Numbered from the stretch's first letter, positions 26,104 to 34,950 are shown. The stretch: DNA of 64,000 nucleotides from Streptomyces sp. NBC_00582 (GCF_036345155.1 NZ_CP107772.1:2480001-2544000); one strand, 5' to 3'. Numbers and translations: made by a program. Notes: generated by a model not told the origin, from the letters alone.

Positions 26104-26400
26104 ATGATCTCCTGCATCCAACGGCTGCTGAGTGACGACGACTTCGCCCGCATCCGGGCGTTCGCCGCAGCCGCGTTCCACCCCGACCACGCGTTGGAGG
26201 GTGAGCCCTTCATCCGGACCCAGATGCGCTGGTCCCGGGCAGCCGACGAGCACCTGGGCGAAGATTCCCTGAACGAAGGGCTGTGGACCGCTCACATCAT
26301 GCTGCACTGCATCAAGGACCTGCTCGCCTCCGACGAGATGCGGAGGTTCCTGACCTTCGTCGACGCCGCTTACAGCCACCCCGACGCAGAGGCCGCCTGA
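26104..26400 (+). CDS. Small hypothetical protein
   Basis: 98 residues if the ATG at 26104 is used; the frame is open upstream but overlaps the regulator gene antisense. It is helical with conserved-looking aromatic and His residues (IRAFAAAAFHPDHALEG, WTAHIMLHCIKDLL, MRRFLTFVDAAYSHPD). No family is recognised. It diverges from the broken regulator and may once have been its target. Confidence 0.5.
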   Translation: MISCIQRLLSDDDFARIRAFAAAAFHPDHALEGEPFIRTQMRWSRAADEHLGEDSLNEGLWTAHIMLHCIKDLLASDEMRRFLTFVDAAYSHPDAEAA

Positions 26401-26586
26401 CCCGAGCGCCCACTGCAAGGGCCATTCACAGCACGGAACAGGAGGGCCCCTGCACTCCTGCGGGGCTCTTCGCACATCTTCGCTTGCGGTCAACGGGATC
26501 CGCTGTCTGTCAAAGCAGGGCCCTGACCCTCCCGAGCGGTCCGGCGCGACTCATTTCCTGACCTCGACGGCGGCGGGACATTCTGC

Positions 26587-26906
26587 CGACAGGTGCGAAT
26601 GCGTTCGAATGTGTCGGGCGGGTCGAACTCGTCCGGCAGGCCAACGACTTACTGGACCGGCACGGCCAGGCGGTCCTCCTCGGCGTCCCGTCGGCCACCG
26701 CCGAGGCGTCCTTCCTCGTGTCGTCGATGTACCTGGACAAGGCGATCCTCGGCTGCCGCCACGGCTCCCCACGCCCACAGCGCGACATCCCGCTCTACGC
26801 CGAGCTGTACCGGGAAGGGCGGCTGCTGCTGGCTGAGTTGGTGACGGATACCTACCTGGCCGAGGACTTCGAGAAGGCGGCGGGGATGCGGAGGCGGGGC
26901 GGGTAG
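26587..26906 (+). pseudogene. 3' fragment of a zinc-type alcohol dehydrogenase
   Basis: The frame GANAFECVGRVELVRQ, then LDRHGQAVLLGVPSA, AILGCRHGSPRPQRDIP, YREGRLLLAELVTD and DFEKAA is the C-terminal coenzyme-binding half of a medium-chain dehydrogenase. The N-terminal two-thirds, including the catalytic zinc site, is absent, and no start codon or ribosome-binding site precedes it. It is a remnant left by a rearrangement next to the MFS gene. Confidence 0.7.
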
Positions 26907-26911
26907 CTCTG

Positions 26912-26956
26912 GGTGCTGACTTCTTGAAGGGGTGCTCAGCACTTCTCGGGTGCTCA
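26912..26956. repeat. Three GGTGCT(C/G)A direct repeats upstream of MFS gene
   Basis: GGTGCTGA at 26912, then GGTGCTCA at 26931 and 26949, at 18-19 bp spacing (about two helical turns). The middle copy forms the palindrome GTGCTCAGCAC. Spacing and position about 65-110 bp before the start suggest a regulator-binding site. Confidence 0.4.
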
Positions 26957-27021
26957 CGAGATATCCACATGCGCCGGAAATCTCCTGGGGCATTGTCGGT
27001 GCCGGCCTCTAGCGTCGTCCC

Positions 27022-28275
27022 ATGAGCTACCGCGACGTCGCCTCGAAGCAGGTCCTGATCTGGTCCTGCACCACCGTCGGCGCCCGCATGCCGGTGGCCA
27101 TGGCCCCGTTGGCCCTGGTCTTCCTGGTGCGTGAACGCCCCGGCGGCTACTCCCTGGGCGCGCTCCTCGCGGCGGCCTACGTCATCGGCGAGATCGCAGG
27201 CGCCCCCGTCCTCGGGATGCGCCTGCGCCCCGACCGCGCCCGCGCTCACCTGGCCGTCGGGCTCGCGACCGGAGCCGCCGCCTTCACGGGCCTCGGAGTT
27301 TTCCCCGACGCGCACCCGGCAGTCCTCGCCGGGTTTGCGTGTCTCGCCGGTGCTGCCCCGGCCGCTGCCACCGGTGGCCTGCGCACGCTGCTCACGGTGC
27401 TTGTCCCGGAGCGTGCAACAGCGCAGGCGCTGTCCGTCGAGTCGATACTGACGGCCGGCATCTGGGCCGTCTCCCCGGCCGCGGTTGCCGGCCTGGCACT
27501 CGGTGTCGCATCGCCCGTCCCGCTGTTCGTCTGCGCCGCCCTGATGGCGTCGTCGGTCGCGGGTTTGTGGCTGCTTCCGGCCCGCTGGGGCGCGGACGAC
27601 ACGGGCGGCGAGGACCGGACGAGCGCGTCGCTGCTTCGCCTCTTGACCGGCGCCTGGCCGGTGTACGTCACGGGAGCGGCCAGTCTGGCCCTGCTCGGTC
27701 TGTCCGAACTCGTGCTGCCGGCCCTGCTCGACCAGCGCGGCGTCGGCATCGGCTGGTCCGGTCCGCTGCTGACCGGGATGGCGGTGGGCGGGGGGATCGG
27801 CGCCTTCGTCCACGGTCTTCGGTCCTGGCCCGGGCAGCTGCGCACCCGCAGCGTGGTGCTGATGGCCGGGACATCGGCGTGCGTGGCCCTCGCGGCGCTG
27901 ACGCCTCACTCGGCCGGGATCGCCGCCGCGCTGGTCGTGGGGGGCACGCTCCAGTCGTGTGCGATGCTCACCCGCAACCTGTCTCTGCGCGAGGCACTGC
28001 CGCCGGGCGCTCTGGCTGCGGGTTACTCGGTGATGTACGCGGCGGCGGGTGCGGGTTACGCGGCGACAGGGTCGCTCGCCGGTGGTCTCCTCAAGGTGGT
28101 GGCACCGTCCACTGCCATCCTGGCCGGAGTTGGCCTCACCCTGGTGCTGACGGGGGTCGGCTGGTGGGGCGAGGTACGTCGGGCCGGCCGTTCAGCACCG
28201 GGAGCCGATACTGCCGTAGCTCTTGGCTCCGCCGCTTCCAATCCCGTCGCCCCGGCCCGGAAGATCCAGCAATAG
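27022..28275 (+). CDS. MFS transporter
   Basis: 417 residues with about 12 hydrophobic segments, beginning MSYRDVASKQVLIW. The loop between segments 2 and 3 (RLRPDRARAHL) fits the MFS GxLaDrxGrr region in degenerate form. TAGCGT at 27010-27015, 7 nt before the ATG, suggests a leaderless transcript. The substrate is unknown. The DNA immediately upstream carries the short direct repeats. Confidence 0.75.
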   Translation: MSYRDVASKQVLIWSCTTVGARMPVAMAPLALVFLVRERPGGYSLGALLAAAYVIGEIAGAPVLGMRLRPDRARAHLAVGLATGAAAFTGLGVFPDAHPAVLAGFACLAGAAPAAATGGLRTLLTVLVPERATAQALSVESILTAGIWAVSPAAVAGLALGVASPVPLFVCAALMASSVAGLWLLPARWGADDTGGEDRTSASLLRLLTGAWPVYVTGAASLALLGLSELVLPALLDQRGVGIGWSGPLLTGMAVGGGIGAFVHGLRSWPGQLRTRSVVLMAGTSACVALAALTPHSAGIAAALVVGGTLQSCAMLTRNLSLREALPPGALAAGYSVMYAAAGAGYAATGSLAGGLLKVVAPSTAILAGVGLTLVLTGVGWWGEVRRAGRSAPGADTAVALGSAASNPVAPARKIQQ

Positions 28276-28618
28276 GCGGTCGGGGTGACGCCGAGCGCCT
28301 GTTGTAGGTGCTACCGCATCGATTGGGCCAGCCTTGCCGACCTACGGGGCCGGAGCCCGCCCTGATCCATTTGGCCGACTGCCTACGTCCGGTCTACGGC
28401 GCGGTCTCTGGGCCCGCGACTTGAACGGGCCCGGTCAGGGTTATCCACAGGGCTGCGCGCGGTGCAGGGCTGGCAGATCCTCCTCACGGCCGGCGTAACC
28501 GACGATCCGCGGCAGCTCGTTTACGTCACCAAAGGATCGCTAACCAACGCATACCGCAAGGTAGTTCGGGCAACCGGCGATCTCCCGTCGCGCTGGCCGA
28601 TGATCGTAGAATCACCGC
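28276..28618. other. Intergenic region with a DnaA-box match
   Basis: 343 bp between two plus-strand genes. It contains TTATCCACA at 28441 and, from 28462, a 47-codon frame without a start context (LQGWQILLTAGVTDDPRQLV) that may be a gene remnant. Confidence 0.4.
28441..28449 (+). other. Single perfect DnaA box
   Basis: TTATCCACA matches the bacterial DnaA-box consensus exactly. It is alone; no second box was seen within a few hundred bases, so an origin is unlikely. Confidence 0.3.
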
Positions 28619-29791
28619 ATGTCGGTCGTCTCACATCTGTACCACGGTGAGTTGAGTGACTGGTGCGAGGCGCGGCTGCCCGGCTCGTCCGAGGCAGCCC
28701 GGCACATGGCGGCTCAGGTTCGTGACTGCTTCGTCACGCGCCCGGAGGGCACAGTCGACCGGCATCACTGGAGCCAGGCCGGCCGGGCCTTCACGCTGCG
28801 CCTGGCCGCACTGATCCAGCCCGCCCCACCCTATGCGGCACTGCTGGGACTGGCTGGCGCCGGGCTTGTCTCGCGCTCCTGGGCAGACGCCCAGGCGGCA
28901 CGCTACCCCACCCATGCTGGTCTACCTGAGGACCGCCGCGAGCGGGCACTGGACATGCGTCCGACACCGAGCGGCTGGATCGACCTCAAGACGGCACGCG
29001 ACGCGGGGGCGACAGTCGGCATGGTGTTCACCTCCGCAGAGCGGGGACACCGCGGTTTCTCGCGTCCCGGCCTGCCGGACGAACCGGTGCTCGGCGAGCT
29101 GTTCGACCGGATGCGCGACTACTTTGCCGCGCACGCCCCGCTCGGACGGCTCGGCGGGCCAGGGCCGGAACGGGGCCTGGCCCGGCTGTGCTGGATCCTC
29201 GCCGCGTTTCAGTACGCCTACCGCAACAACAGCATCGAACATCCGCTGTTCCGAGTGTTCCGAGAGGACGTTCCGAGCGTTGAGGAACTGCACCGTAGCG
29301 CGCACAACGAGGCGATCGCCGATCCCCTGGCCCTCACACAGCGGCTGATCACCTCGGGTGCCCTGGAGCAGATGCGCCGCCTGGCCGGTGATCCGCCCAT
29401 CGGTACGCCCTGGGGCACCACCTGTCCGGTGATCTTCGATCACTGGGGCGATCACACTTTCGTCCTCGACGGCCCGGACGGCGCGACCCTGCTGGAGATC
29501 GCGAGCGTGGTCACCGCCGACGTCGCCACCAGCCGGGCGCGGCGCCGCATCTGGAAGCTGCTCGCCGGCGCGTGGCTCGACACTGCCGACACCTTCCGAA
29601 TCCGAACCCTCGCCGTGTACTTCGCGCGACATGGCGTACTGGTCGTCTGGCCGGTGGCATCCCTCGCCGAGCTCCTGCTCGAGGGCCGCGACCCGCAGGA
29701 GGCCAGGAACGAGTTCGTCGGGCTGGCGACATGCTTACGCGACAAGGATCGCGCCCGCCGGTCCGCGTGGCGCGCAGGCCGTGACCTGTAG
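28619..29791 (+). CDS. Hypothetical protein, leaderless
   Basis: 390 residues. TAGAAT at 28607-28612 lies 6 nt before the ATG, so the transcript probably begins at the start codon. The protein is mixed α/β with many Trp and Arg residues (LSDWCEARLPGSSEAARHMA, GERSRP-like PGLPDEPVLGELFDRM, WILAAFQYAYRNNSIEHPLF). The end is basic. I recognise no domain. Confidence 0.7.
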   Translation: MSVVSHLYHGELSDWCEARLPGSSEAARHMAAQVRDCFVTRPEGTVDRHHWSQAGRAFTLRLAALIQPAPPYAALLGLAGAGLVSRSWADAQAARYPTHAGLPEDRRERALDMRPTPSGWIDLKTARDAGATVGMVFTSAERGHRGFSRPGLPDEPVLGELFDRMRDYFAAHAPLGRLGGPGPERGLARLCWILAAFQYAYRNNSIEHPLFRVFREDVPSVEELHRSAHNEAIADPLALTQRLITSGALEQMRRLAGDPPIGTPWGTTCPVIFDHWGDHTFVLDGPDGATLLEIASVVTADVATSRARRRIWKLLAGAWLDTADTFRIRTLAVYFARHGVLVVWPVASLAELLLEGRDPQEARNEFVGLATCLRDKDRARRSAWRAGRDL

Positions 29792-29973
29792 CAGAGCAGC
29801 AGGGCAAGCCCGGCAGTCGCTCGCGGGAGGGGTGACCTGCCCCCATCGGAATCCGTGTCACTGCACCCGCCTCGGCCGTCCGGCATAGGCACCGGTGCGG
29901 GCAAGACATTTTTCGGGCTCGATCGAGTGGCGATGGGGCCTGGCAAGGTCGCAGGGTACGAATTCCGGGTATG

Positions 29974-30021
29974 CGTGAGGCCCCAGGAATCCGCCGCGGC
30001 TTGGATCCCTGGGGCCTCACG
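29974..30021. terminator. Long bidirectional hairpin terminator
   Basis: CGTGAGGCCCCAGG at 29974-29987 pairs with CCTGGGGCCTCACG at 30008-30021, extended by 5 bp with one mismatch. It sits between the convergent hypothetical gene and the surface-protein gene and serves both. Confidence 0.75.
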
Positions 30022-30038
30022 TCGTGGGTCAGGTTCAG

Positions 30039-31058
30039 TCAGTCCTCGGACACGTCGCCGTCGGGACGACGTCGGCGGGCTGCCAGGACCGCGCCGCCAC
30101 CCGCGGCGATCAGGAGGCCGGTACTGCCGAGCAGCCATGGGGTGGCGTCGGCACCGGTGTGGGCGAGCGTGCCTTCGGCAGCTGGCGCCGAGGTACTCGA
30201 TGCGGCCTGGCGCGCGACCGTGACGTCGGACGCCGAGGCGGACGGGGAGGAGGCGCTGCCGTCCTTACCAGGCGTGTCCAGAGTTGGACTGTCCGACATC
30301 GGCTCATCCTGGTTCGGCTTGTCGGACGGCTTCTGCGAGGGATTGGGCTTCGGCGTCGTGCCAGCGGTCTTGGCGTTGGTGATGGTCACGGTGACCGAGT
30401 CGCCGGGCTTCGCGGTGAAGGTGCGCGAGGGCTTGTAGAGGTCGTACCCGGCGGGTGCCTTGATCTGCTTGCCCCAGAAGCTGGTGCCGCTGCGGCTGTT
30501 GACGGGCAGCTGGGCAGTGGCCGTGCCGTTGGGTCCCGTGGTGAGTGTGAGGACGGTCTTGTCGCCGGTTCCGATGTTGACGGTGGATCCGGCCAGTGGC
30601 TTGCCGCTCTTGCCGTCCCTGGCCTTCAGCAGGAGGGAGGCGGGCTTGAAGGGGTCGATGATCGTCAGCGGTGCGTCGGCGCCCGGAGTGACGATGACGT
30701 CCTGGTCGTCGACGACGTCATGCAGCGGGCTGCCGCTGGAGACCTCCTTAAGCCGGTAGACACCCGGGGCCAGGTCCTTGAAGGCCAGCTGGCCGTCGGT
30801 GTCGGTCTTGCCGCTGGCGGCCTGCTGGCCTGTGGAGTCGAGCAGGGTGAACGTGGCGCCGGGGAGAACGTCTCCTCCGGGATCCTTCTTCAGGATGGTG
30901 ACGCCGCCGGTCTCCGCCACGTTCAGCGGGGTGATGCTGGTAGTCGGTGTCGGCTCGGGGGTCTGCGCCGAGGCAGCGGGGGCCAAGGCCATCGTGCCAG
31001 TCACGGCAGCGACAGTGATGGTCGCGGCGGGAAGGCGGCGGGCAGAGCGGGTGCGCAA
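30039..31058 (-). CDS. SpaA/Cna-B-like surface protein with LAxTG sorting signal
   Basis: 339 residues from a TTG with GGAG 9 nt upstream. A signal peptide (ending AAPAASAQ) is followed by a first prealbumin-like/SpaA domain (GGVTILKKDPGGDVLPGATF ... GVYRLKEVSSG) and a second (SLLLKARDGKSGKPLAGSTV ... FWGKQIKAPAGYDLY). A Pro/Ser/Asp linker follows, then LAHTG at residues 298-302, a hydrophobic segment and a basic tail RRRRPDG. LAxTG is the form used by Streptomyces class E sortases. It is likely cell-wall anchored and may act in adhesion or mating-pair contact. Confidence 0.8.
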   Translation of the reverse strand: MRTRSARRLPAATITVAAVTGTMALAPAASAQTPEPTPTTSITPLNVAETGGVTILKKDPGGDVLPGATFTLLDSTGQQAASGKTDTDGQLAFKDLAPGVYRLKEVSSGSPLHDVVDDQDVIVTPGADAPLTIIDPFKPASLLLKARDGKSGKPLAGSTVNIGTGDKTVLTLTTGPNGTATAQLPVNSRSGTSFWGKQIKAPAGYDLYKPSRTFTAKPGDSVTVTITNAKTAGTTPKPNPSQKPSDKPNQDEPMSDSPTLDTPGKDGSASSPSASASDVTVARQAASSTSAPAAEGTLAHTGADATPWLLGSTGLLIAAGGGAVLAARRRRPDGDVSED

Positions 31059-31125
31059 GTAGGAACTCTCCTGTGTGGTGGGACGCGGGCAGGGCTGCCC
31101 GTCGGTAGCGAGCGAGTGAGGTCGG

Positions 31126-31635
31126 TCAACGGGTGCGGCGGGACTGCTGGCCCGTGGGGGAGGGCGGTGCCGGACGGGTTCGCGCCGGACGGTGTGTGGG
31201 AGCGGTGATCGCGTAGCGGCGGGCGGCAGCCCGTACGAGGTTCTGCTGGTCCTCGACGGACAGCGTCTGGATGCGGGCCAGGCCCTGGGCGATGGAGATG
31301 CCGAAGGGTGAGCCCGCGGGCAGGCCGGCGGCTTGAACGATCTGGGCGGCGGCCTCGGCTTCGACGAGGATGCCGTACTCGGCGGGAATGTTGAGCAACT
31401 CGGCGGCGTGGTAACGGAAGCCGTCGATGGCCTCGGTCAGGGTGAAGTCGTCTTCCATGACGTTCTCGACCAGGTCGAGCATGGTCAGCGTGGCGGAACG
31501 CAGCCGGGCGCGGAAGTCCGGGTCAGTGAGCCAGGGGCCCTGCGGTACCGGCAGGGAGTGGGCCTCGGGCTCGGCGGTGCGAGTGGCCTCGGGCTGCGGT
31601 CGGCGCCGGAGGGCCAGCCAGCGGGGTGGGGCCAT
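31126..31635 (-). CDS. Hypothetical protein
   Basis: 169 residues from the ATG at 31635; the longer reading to 31785 overlaps the upstream gene and is Pro/Arg-rich. The helical core is RLRSATLTMLDLVENVMED, then FRYHAAELLNIPAEYGILVE and IQTLSVEDQQNLVRAAARR. No family is recognised. It is grouped with the DUF317 operon upstream. Confidence 0.55.
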   Translation of the reverse strand: MAPPRWLALRRRPQPEATRTAEPEAHSLPVPQGPWLTDPDFRARLRSATLTMLDLVENVMEDDFTLTEAIDGFRYHAAELLNIPAEYGILVEAEAAAQIVQAAGLPAGSPFGISIAQGLARIQTLSVEDQQNLVRAAARRYAITAPTHRPARTRPAPPSPTGQQSRRTR

Positions 31636-31657
31636 GTGTCTCCGTGTCCGGGAAGGG

Positions 31658-32152
31658 TCAGCGTGTTCGTGTTGCTGGGGAGCTGGCCGGGGCGGTGGGG
31701 ACGTTGCGCGCTGTACGGCTCCGGCTGCGTGCGGGGGTCTCGGTCTTCCACGCGCCCGGGAACCAGACCGCCGTGTACTGCTCAATCGCCGCCCGCAGAT
31801 TGGCGACGTGCGCGCCCTGCCACGGCACCCAGTCCGGCCGATCCTCGAAGACCCTGATGGTGCCGTAGCTCATCTGCCCCGGTTGCGTGTTGCGGGCTGC
31901 ATCACGGTGGGCGAAGGTGCCGTGCTCAGCGAACGTCAGGGCGACGGCGTCGAGTTCACCCTTGTCAGGGTGGAGGACTGCAAGGCGTAGGCCCCCGTAC
32001 TCGTTGGCGACGATCGTTCGCGAGAAGTCGATGCGCAGCCTGAGCGGGCTGTTGGGCAGCGGGGTGGCGTAGTAGGTGTTGCCGATCACAGCGCTGTTGG
32101 CGAAGGGCATCGCGAGGTGCTCGGTGAAGAACTGCTGGGCGTGCAGGGACAC
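31658..32152 (-). CDS. Hypothetical protein in second DUF317 operon
   Basis: 164 residues from a GTG at 32152 (AGAAGG upstream). It is β-rich (YYATPLPNSPLRLRIDFSRT, GGLRLAVLHPDKGELDAVAL) with a basic disordered tail. It is probably a companion of the DUF317 gene 41 bp upstream. The family is unknown. Confidence 0.6.
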   Translation of the reverse strand: MSLHAQQFFTEHLAMPFANSAVIGNTYYATPLPNSPLRLRIDFSRTIVANEYGGLRLAVLHPDKGELDAVALTFAEHGTFAHRDAARNTQPGQMSYGTIRVFEDRPDWVPWQGAHVANLRAAIEQYTAVWFPGAWKTETPARSRSRTARNVPTAPASSPATRTR

Positions 32153-32193
32153 TTACAAACTGCCTTCTGGCGTGCGTGGGAAGGAAGGATCGT

Positions 32194-33066
32194 TCAGCGG
32201 CGTGGGCCAGTACCGGCTGCGGCGGGAGCCGCGGCAACGCTGGTGGTGCTCCAGCGAGGGATGCTGCGGGTGCCGAGGGCCGGCGGGCGGCGGGCGGCGG
32301 CGCGCTGGACGTCGAGCGGAGTGGGTACTGGTGGTGCGGGCGGTGTGACGGCGGTGAGTTGTGCGGATTCGCGCAGCCAGGGAAGCAGCGAGTCCTTCCA
32401 GCGTGGCAGGGGCGCTGGGTCGGCCACGCTCTGGGTGATGGCCTTGACCAGGGCGGTCGGTGTGTGGGTGGAGGCGGTGGCGTACCAGCGTGCGTGACCG
32501 CTCTTCGGGCCGCCCCACAGATGCCAGCGGGCCTGAAGGGTGGTGAGTTCCTTCTCCGGGTCGAGGCGACCGGTGGTGTATTCGCAGGTGGCCATCCCGT
32601 CGGGGGTCTGTAGTTCCATCACGCCCCAGCGCGGGTGCTGGAACTGCCAGCCATTCTTGATCAGCGGGACCACGGCGTCGAAGGCGCCCAGCTCGGGGTC
32701 CTTGAGGTCGGGTCGGGCGAGATAGGTGTCCGGGCCGGCGGTGTATGCCTCGGCGAGGGCGGTGGTGAAGGCGGTGACGAACTCCGTCGGGCAGTTGTCG
32801 TTGAAGCTCACGCCCCACGCGGGCGGGCCGAAGCGGTCACGGTAGGCGTTGATCCTCCACAGCCCGTCGTCGTCTCCCTCGGGCAGGAACCCGAGTCGGA
32901 TGCGGTGGTCGGGTGCGGTGACGTAGGCGTTGCCGAGGTCATCGTTACGGAGGTCGAAGCCGAGCGCGAGCAGAGGCTCCAGAGCGGGGTCGCCGATGGC
33001 GGTGCTGCCGGCGAGGTAGCGGGGGGAGACGAAGACGTCGCCGTCGATCTCTTCGGTGTCGGGCAC
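32194..33066 (-). CDS. DUF317 protein (two repeats)
   Basis: 290 residues from the GTG at 33066. VFVSPRYLAGSTAIGDPALE starts the first repeat (compare VYWVTPRHLAG in the 19.1-kb protein). The second ends with KSGHARWYATASTHTPTALV and LVKAITQSVADPAPLPRW. A disordered C-terminus follows. It is the second full DUF317 gene in the window and again accompanied by two small hypothetical genes downstream, so the pair of operons look related. Confidence 0.75.
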   Translation of the reverse strand: MPDTEEIDGDVFVSPRYLAGSTAIGDPALEPLLALGFDLRNDDLGNAYVTAPDHRIRLGFLPEGDDDGLWRINAYRDRFGPPAWGVSFNDNCPTEFVTAFTTALAEAYTAGPDTYLARPDLKDPELGAFDAVVPLIKNGWQFQHPRWGVMELQTPDGMATCEYTTGRLDPEKELTTLQARWHLWGGPKSGHARWYATASTHTPTALVKAITQSVADPAPLPRWKDSLLPWLRESAQLTAVTPPAPPVPTPLDVQRAAARRPPALGTRSIPRWSTTSVAAAPAAAGTGPRR

Positions 33067-33133
33067 AGGGGTCCTGGGGTCGGGGTGGTGTCGAGCGAGG
33101 GCAGGCGAGGTCAGCGGCTGGTGCCGCGCGGGG

Positions 33134-33790
33134 TTACTGGGAAGCGCACAGAGCTGGTCCAGCGGGGCGCAAGTGCTCTGCCAAGTCGGCGGGTTGGCCG
33201 GTGTAGTGCAGGGTGCGCAGGCCCAGCTCGGCGGCGGCCTGGCAGTTGTCGTCGCGGTCGTCGATGAACAGCACGCGTCCGGGATCGGCGATGCCGGTGG
33301 CCGCGAGGGCGTGTTGGTAAGCGGCCGGGTGGGGCTTGCACAGACCCAGGCGGGCCGAGTACAGGGCGTCGGCCATCAGCTCGCGCCGCCAGTCGGTGGC
33401 ATCGAGGGCGTCGCTCAGGAAGTGCGGGGCGTTGGAGAGCAGCACCAGGGGCAGCCCCGCGGCGCGGGCGCGGCGCAGGATGTCGAGGACGCGGTCGTCG
33501 GTGCGGATCCACATGGCGGTGTCGGCTGTGCGCAGGGTGCGCAGCCACTGTGCGCCGGGGTGGTGTCCCAGGACCTTGGCCCAGTAGGCGAGATCGCTGA
33601 GTTCTCCGGCGTCGTACGCCTCCCGGGGCGCCCAGAAGGCGTGCTGGAAGGAGTCGAGTTGCCCGCTGGGCCACTCGGCGAGGTCGGCGAGGCGGGTCCA
33701 CATGGCGGAGGTGGGCTGTCGGCCCAGGACACCGTTGTAGTCGATGATCACGGCATCCGCGCGGGTCGGCGTAAGGGAAGTGCTGGTCAA
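33134..33790 (-). CDS. HAD-family hydrolase-like protein with DxN motif
   Basis: 218 residues. The TTG at 33790 overlaps the MFS stop (TTGA), so it is coupled. Motif I is VIIDYNGVLGR, where the second Asp is Asn. Motif II lies in LVLLSNAPHFL, the motif III Lys in GLCKPHPAAY and motif IV in VLFIDDRDDNC. The nucleophile Asp is intact but the usual acid/base Asp is changed, as in some non-phosphatase HAD-IA proteins. It is the last gene of the ATP-grasp/MFS/HAD operon. Confidence 0.8.
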   Translation of the reverse strand: MTSTSLTPTRADAVIIDYNGVLGRQPTSAMWTRLADLAEWPSGQLDSFQHAFWAPREAYDAGELSDLAYWAKVLGHHPGAQWLRTLRTADTAMWIRTDDRVLDILRRARAAGLPLVLLSNAPHFLSDALDATDWRRELMADALYSARLGLCKPHPAAYQHALAATGIADPGRVLFIDDRDDNCQAAAELGLRTLHYTGQPADLAEHLRPAGPALCASQ

Positions 33791-34950
33791 GGGGCGGGAG
33801 TCTCCAGGGCTTTGCGGGACAGGAAAGCGACGGCGGCTGCGAGGAGGGCGGGCAGCAGCAGCGCAATCGGCAGGGCGGTGAGGGTGGCGAGGGCTCCGAT
33901 GAGGGCGGGTCCGGCGAGCAGGCCGACGTAGCCGGTGACCGCGACGGTGGCGACCGCGCGGGGGCCGCCGGCGCCGGCGGCGGTGATCAGGCTGGGGATG
34001 GTGACCGACAGGCCCAGGCCGAAGGCCGTCCACCCGGCGAGTGCGGAGGTGATGGTGGAGTCGGCCAGGCCGGTGGCGAGGCCGAGTGCGGCCAGGGCGG
34101 CGCCGGTGCGTACGACGGCGGGGGCGCCGTAGCGGGTGGTGAGGCGGTCGCCGGCGAGTCGTCCGGCGGCCATGGCTGCGCTGTAAAGGGCGAACGCTGC
34201 CGCGCTGGTCCCGGCCGTCGCATCCAGGCTGTGCAGGTGGACGGCGGCCCAGTCGGCGGCGGCCCCCTCGCCCAGCAAGGTTGCTGCCGCCAGCGCGCCC
34301 AGCAGCCACAATCGGCGCCGGGACAAGCCCCCGTGCTCCTTGGGGTCGGGTGTGCCGGGGTTCTGGGCGGGCTCGAGTCCGGGGGCGGCAACGCGGCGGG
34401 TGAGCCGAGTCGTCGCGCAGGCCGCTGCCGTGGCGATGGCCCCGACGCCGGCGAACAGGACGGTGTGGGAGGTGTGCGCGGTGGCTGCGGCCACGGCGGC
34501 GCCTGCGAGGGCGCCGAGGCTGTAACTCGCGTGAAGCCCGGCCATGATGGGGCGCCCGTGGGCGTTTTGGCAGCGGACCGCCGAAGAGTTGGCTGCGACG
34601 TCGAGGACGCCGTGCGCGGCGCCGAAGACGAACGCCACCGCGAGAAGGGTGTCCAGGCTGCGGCAGGCGCCGAGGGCGGCGAGGCAGACGGCCAGACCGA
34701 TGGCGCCGCCGATCAGCAGGGCGGGGAGTCGTGCCGGGTGGGCGAGGCGTCCTCCAATCTGGAGGCCGGCGACCATGCCGAGGGCAGCGGCCAGCAGGAC
34801 CAGGGCGAGCTCGGCGGTGCTCAAGCCGGCACTCTTTTGAACGGCGGGCATACGCGCGCCAAACACGGCCATCACCACACCGAGACCGGCGAAGTACCCG
34901 ATCAGCAGACGGCGGCTGCGCACCAGATCGGTCGCCACGGTGCCGCTCAC
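33787..34950 (-). CDS. MFS transporter of the ATP-grasp operon
   Basis: 387 residues with about 12 hydrophobic segments, beginning near RRLLIGYFAGLGVVMAVFGA. The loop 2-3 region is GGRLAHPARLPAL, and the soluble central loop carries PKEHGGLSRRRL. It overlaps the ATP-grasp gene by 4 bp and the HAD gene by 4 bp. Its place between a ligase and a hydrolase suggests export of the ligase product or protection against it. Confidence 0.8.
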   Translation of the reverse strand: MSGTVATDLVRSRRLLIGYFAGLGVVMAVFGARMPAVQKSAGLSTAELALVLLAAALGMVAGLQIGGRLAHPARLPALLIGGAIGLAVCLAALGACRSLDTLLAVAFVFGAAHGVLDVAANSSAVRCQNAHGRPIMAGLHASYSLGALAGAAVAAATAHTSHTVLFAGVGAIATAAACATTRLTRRVAAPGLEPAQNPGTPDPKEHGGLSRRRLWLLGALAAATLLGEGAAADWAAVHLHSLDATAGTSAAAFALYSAAMAAGRLAGDRLTTRYGAPAVVRTGAALAALGLATGLADSTITSALAGWTAFGLGLSVTIPSLITAAGAGGPRAVATVAVTGYVGLLAGPALIGALATLTALPIALLLPALLAAAVAFLSRKALETPAP

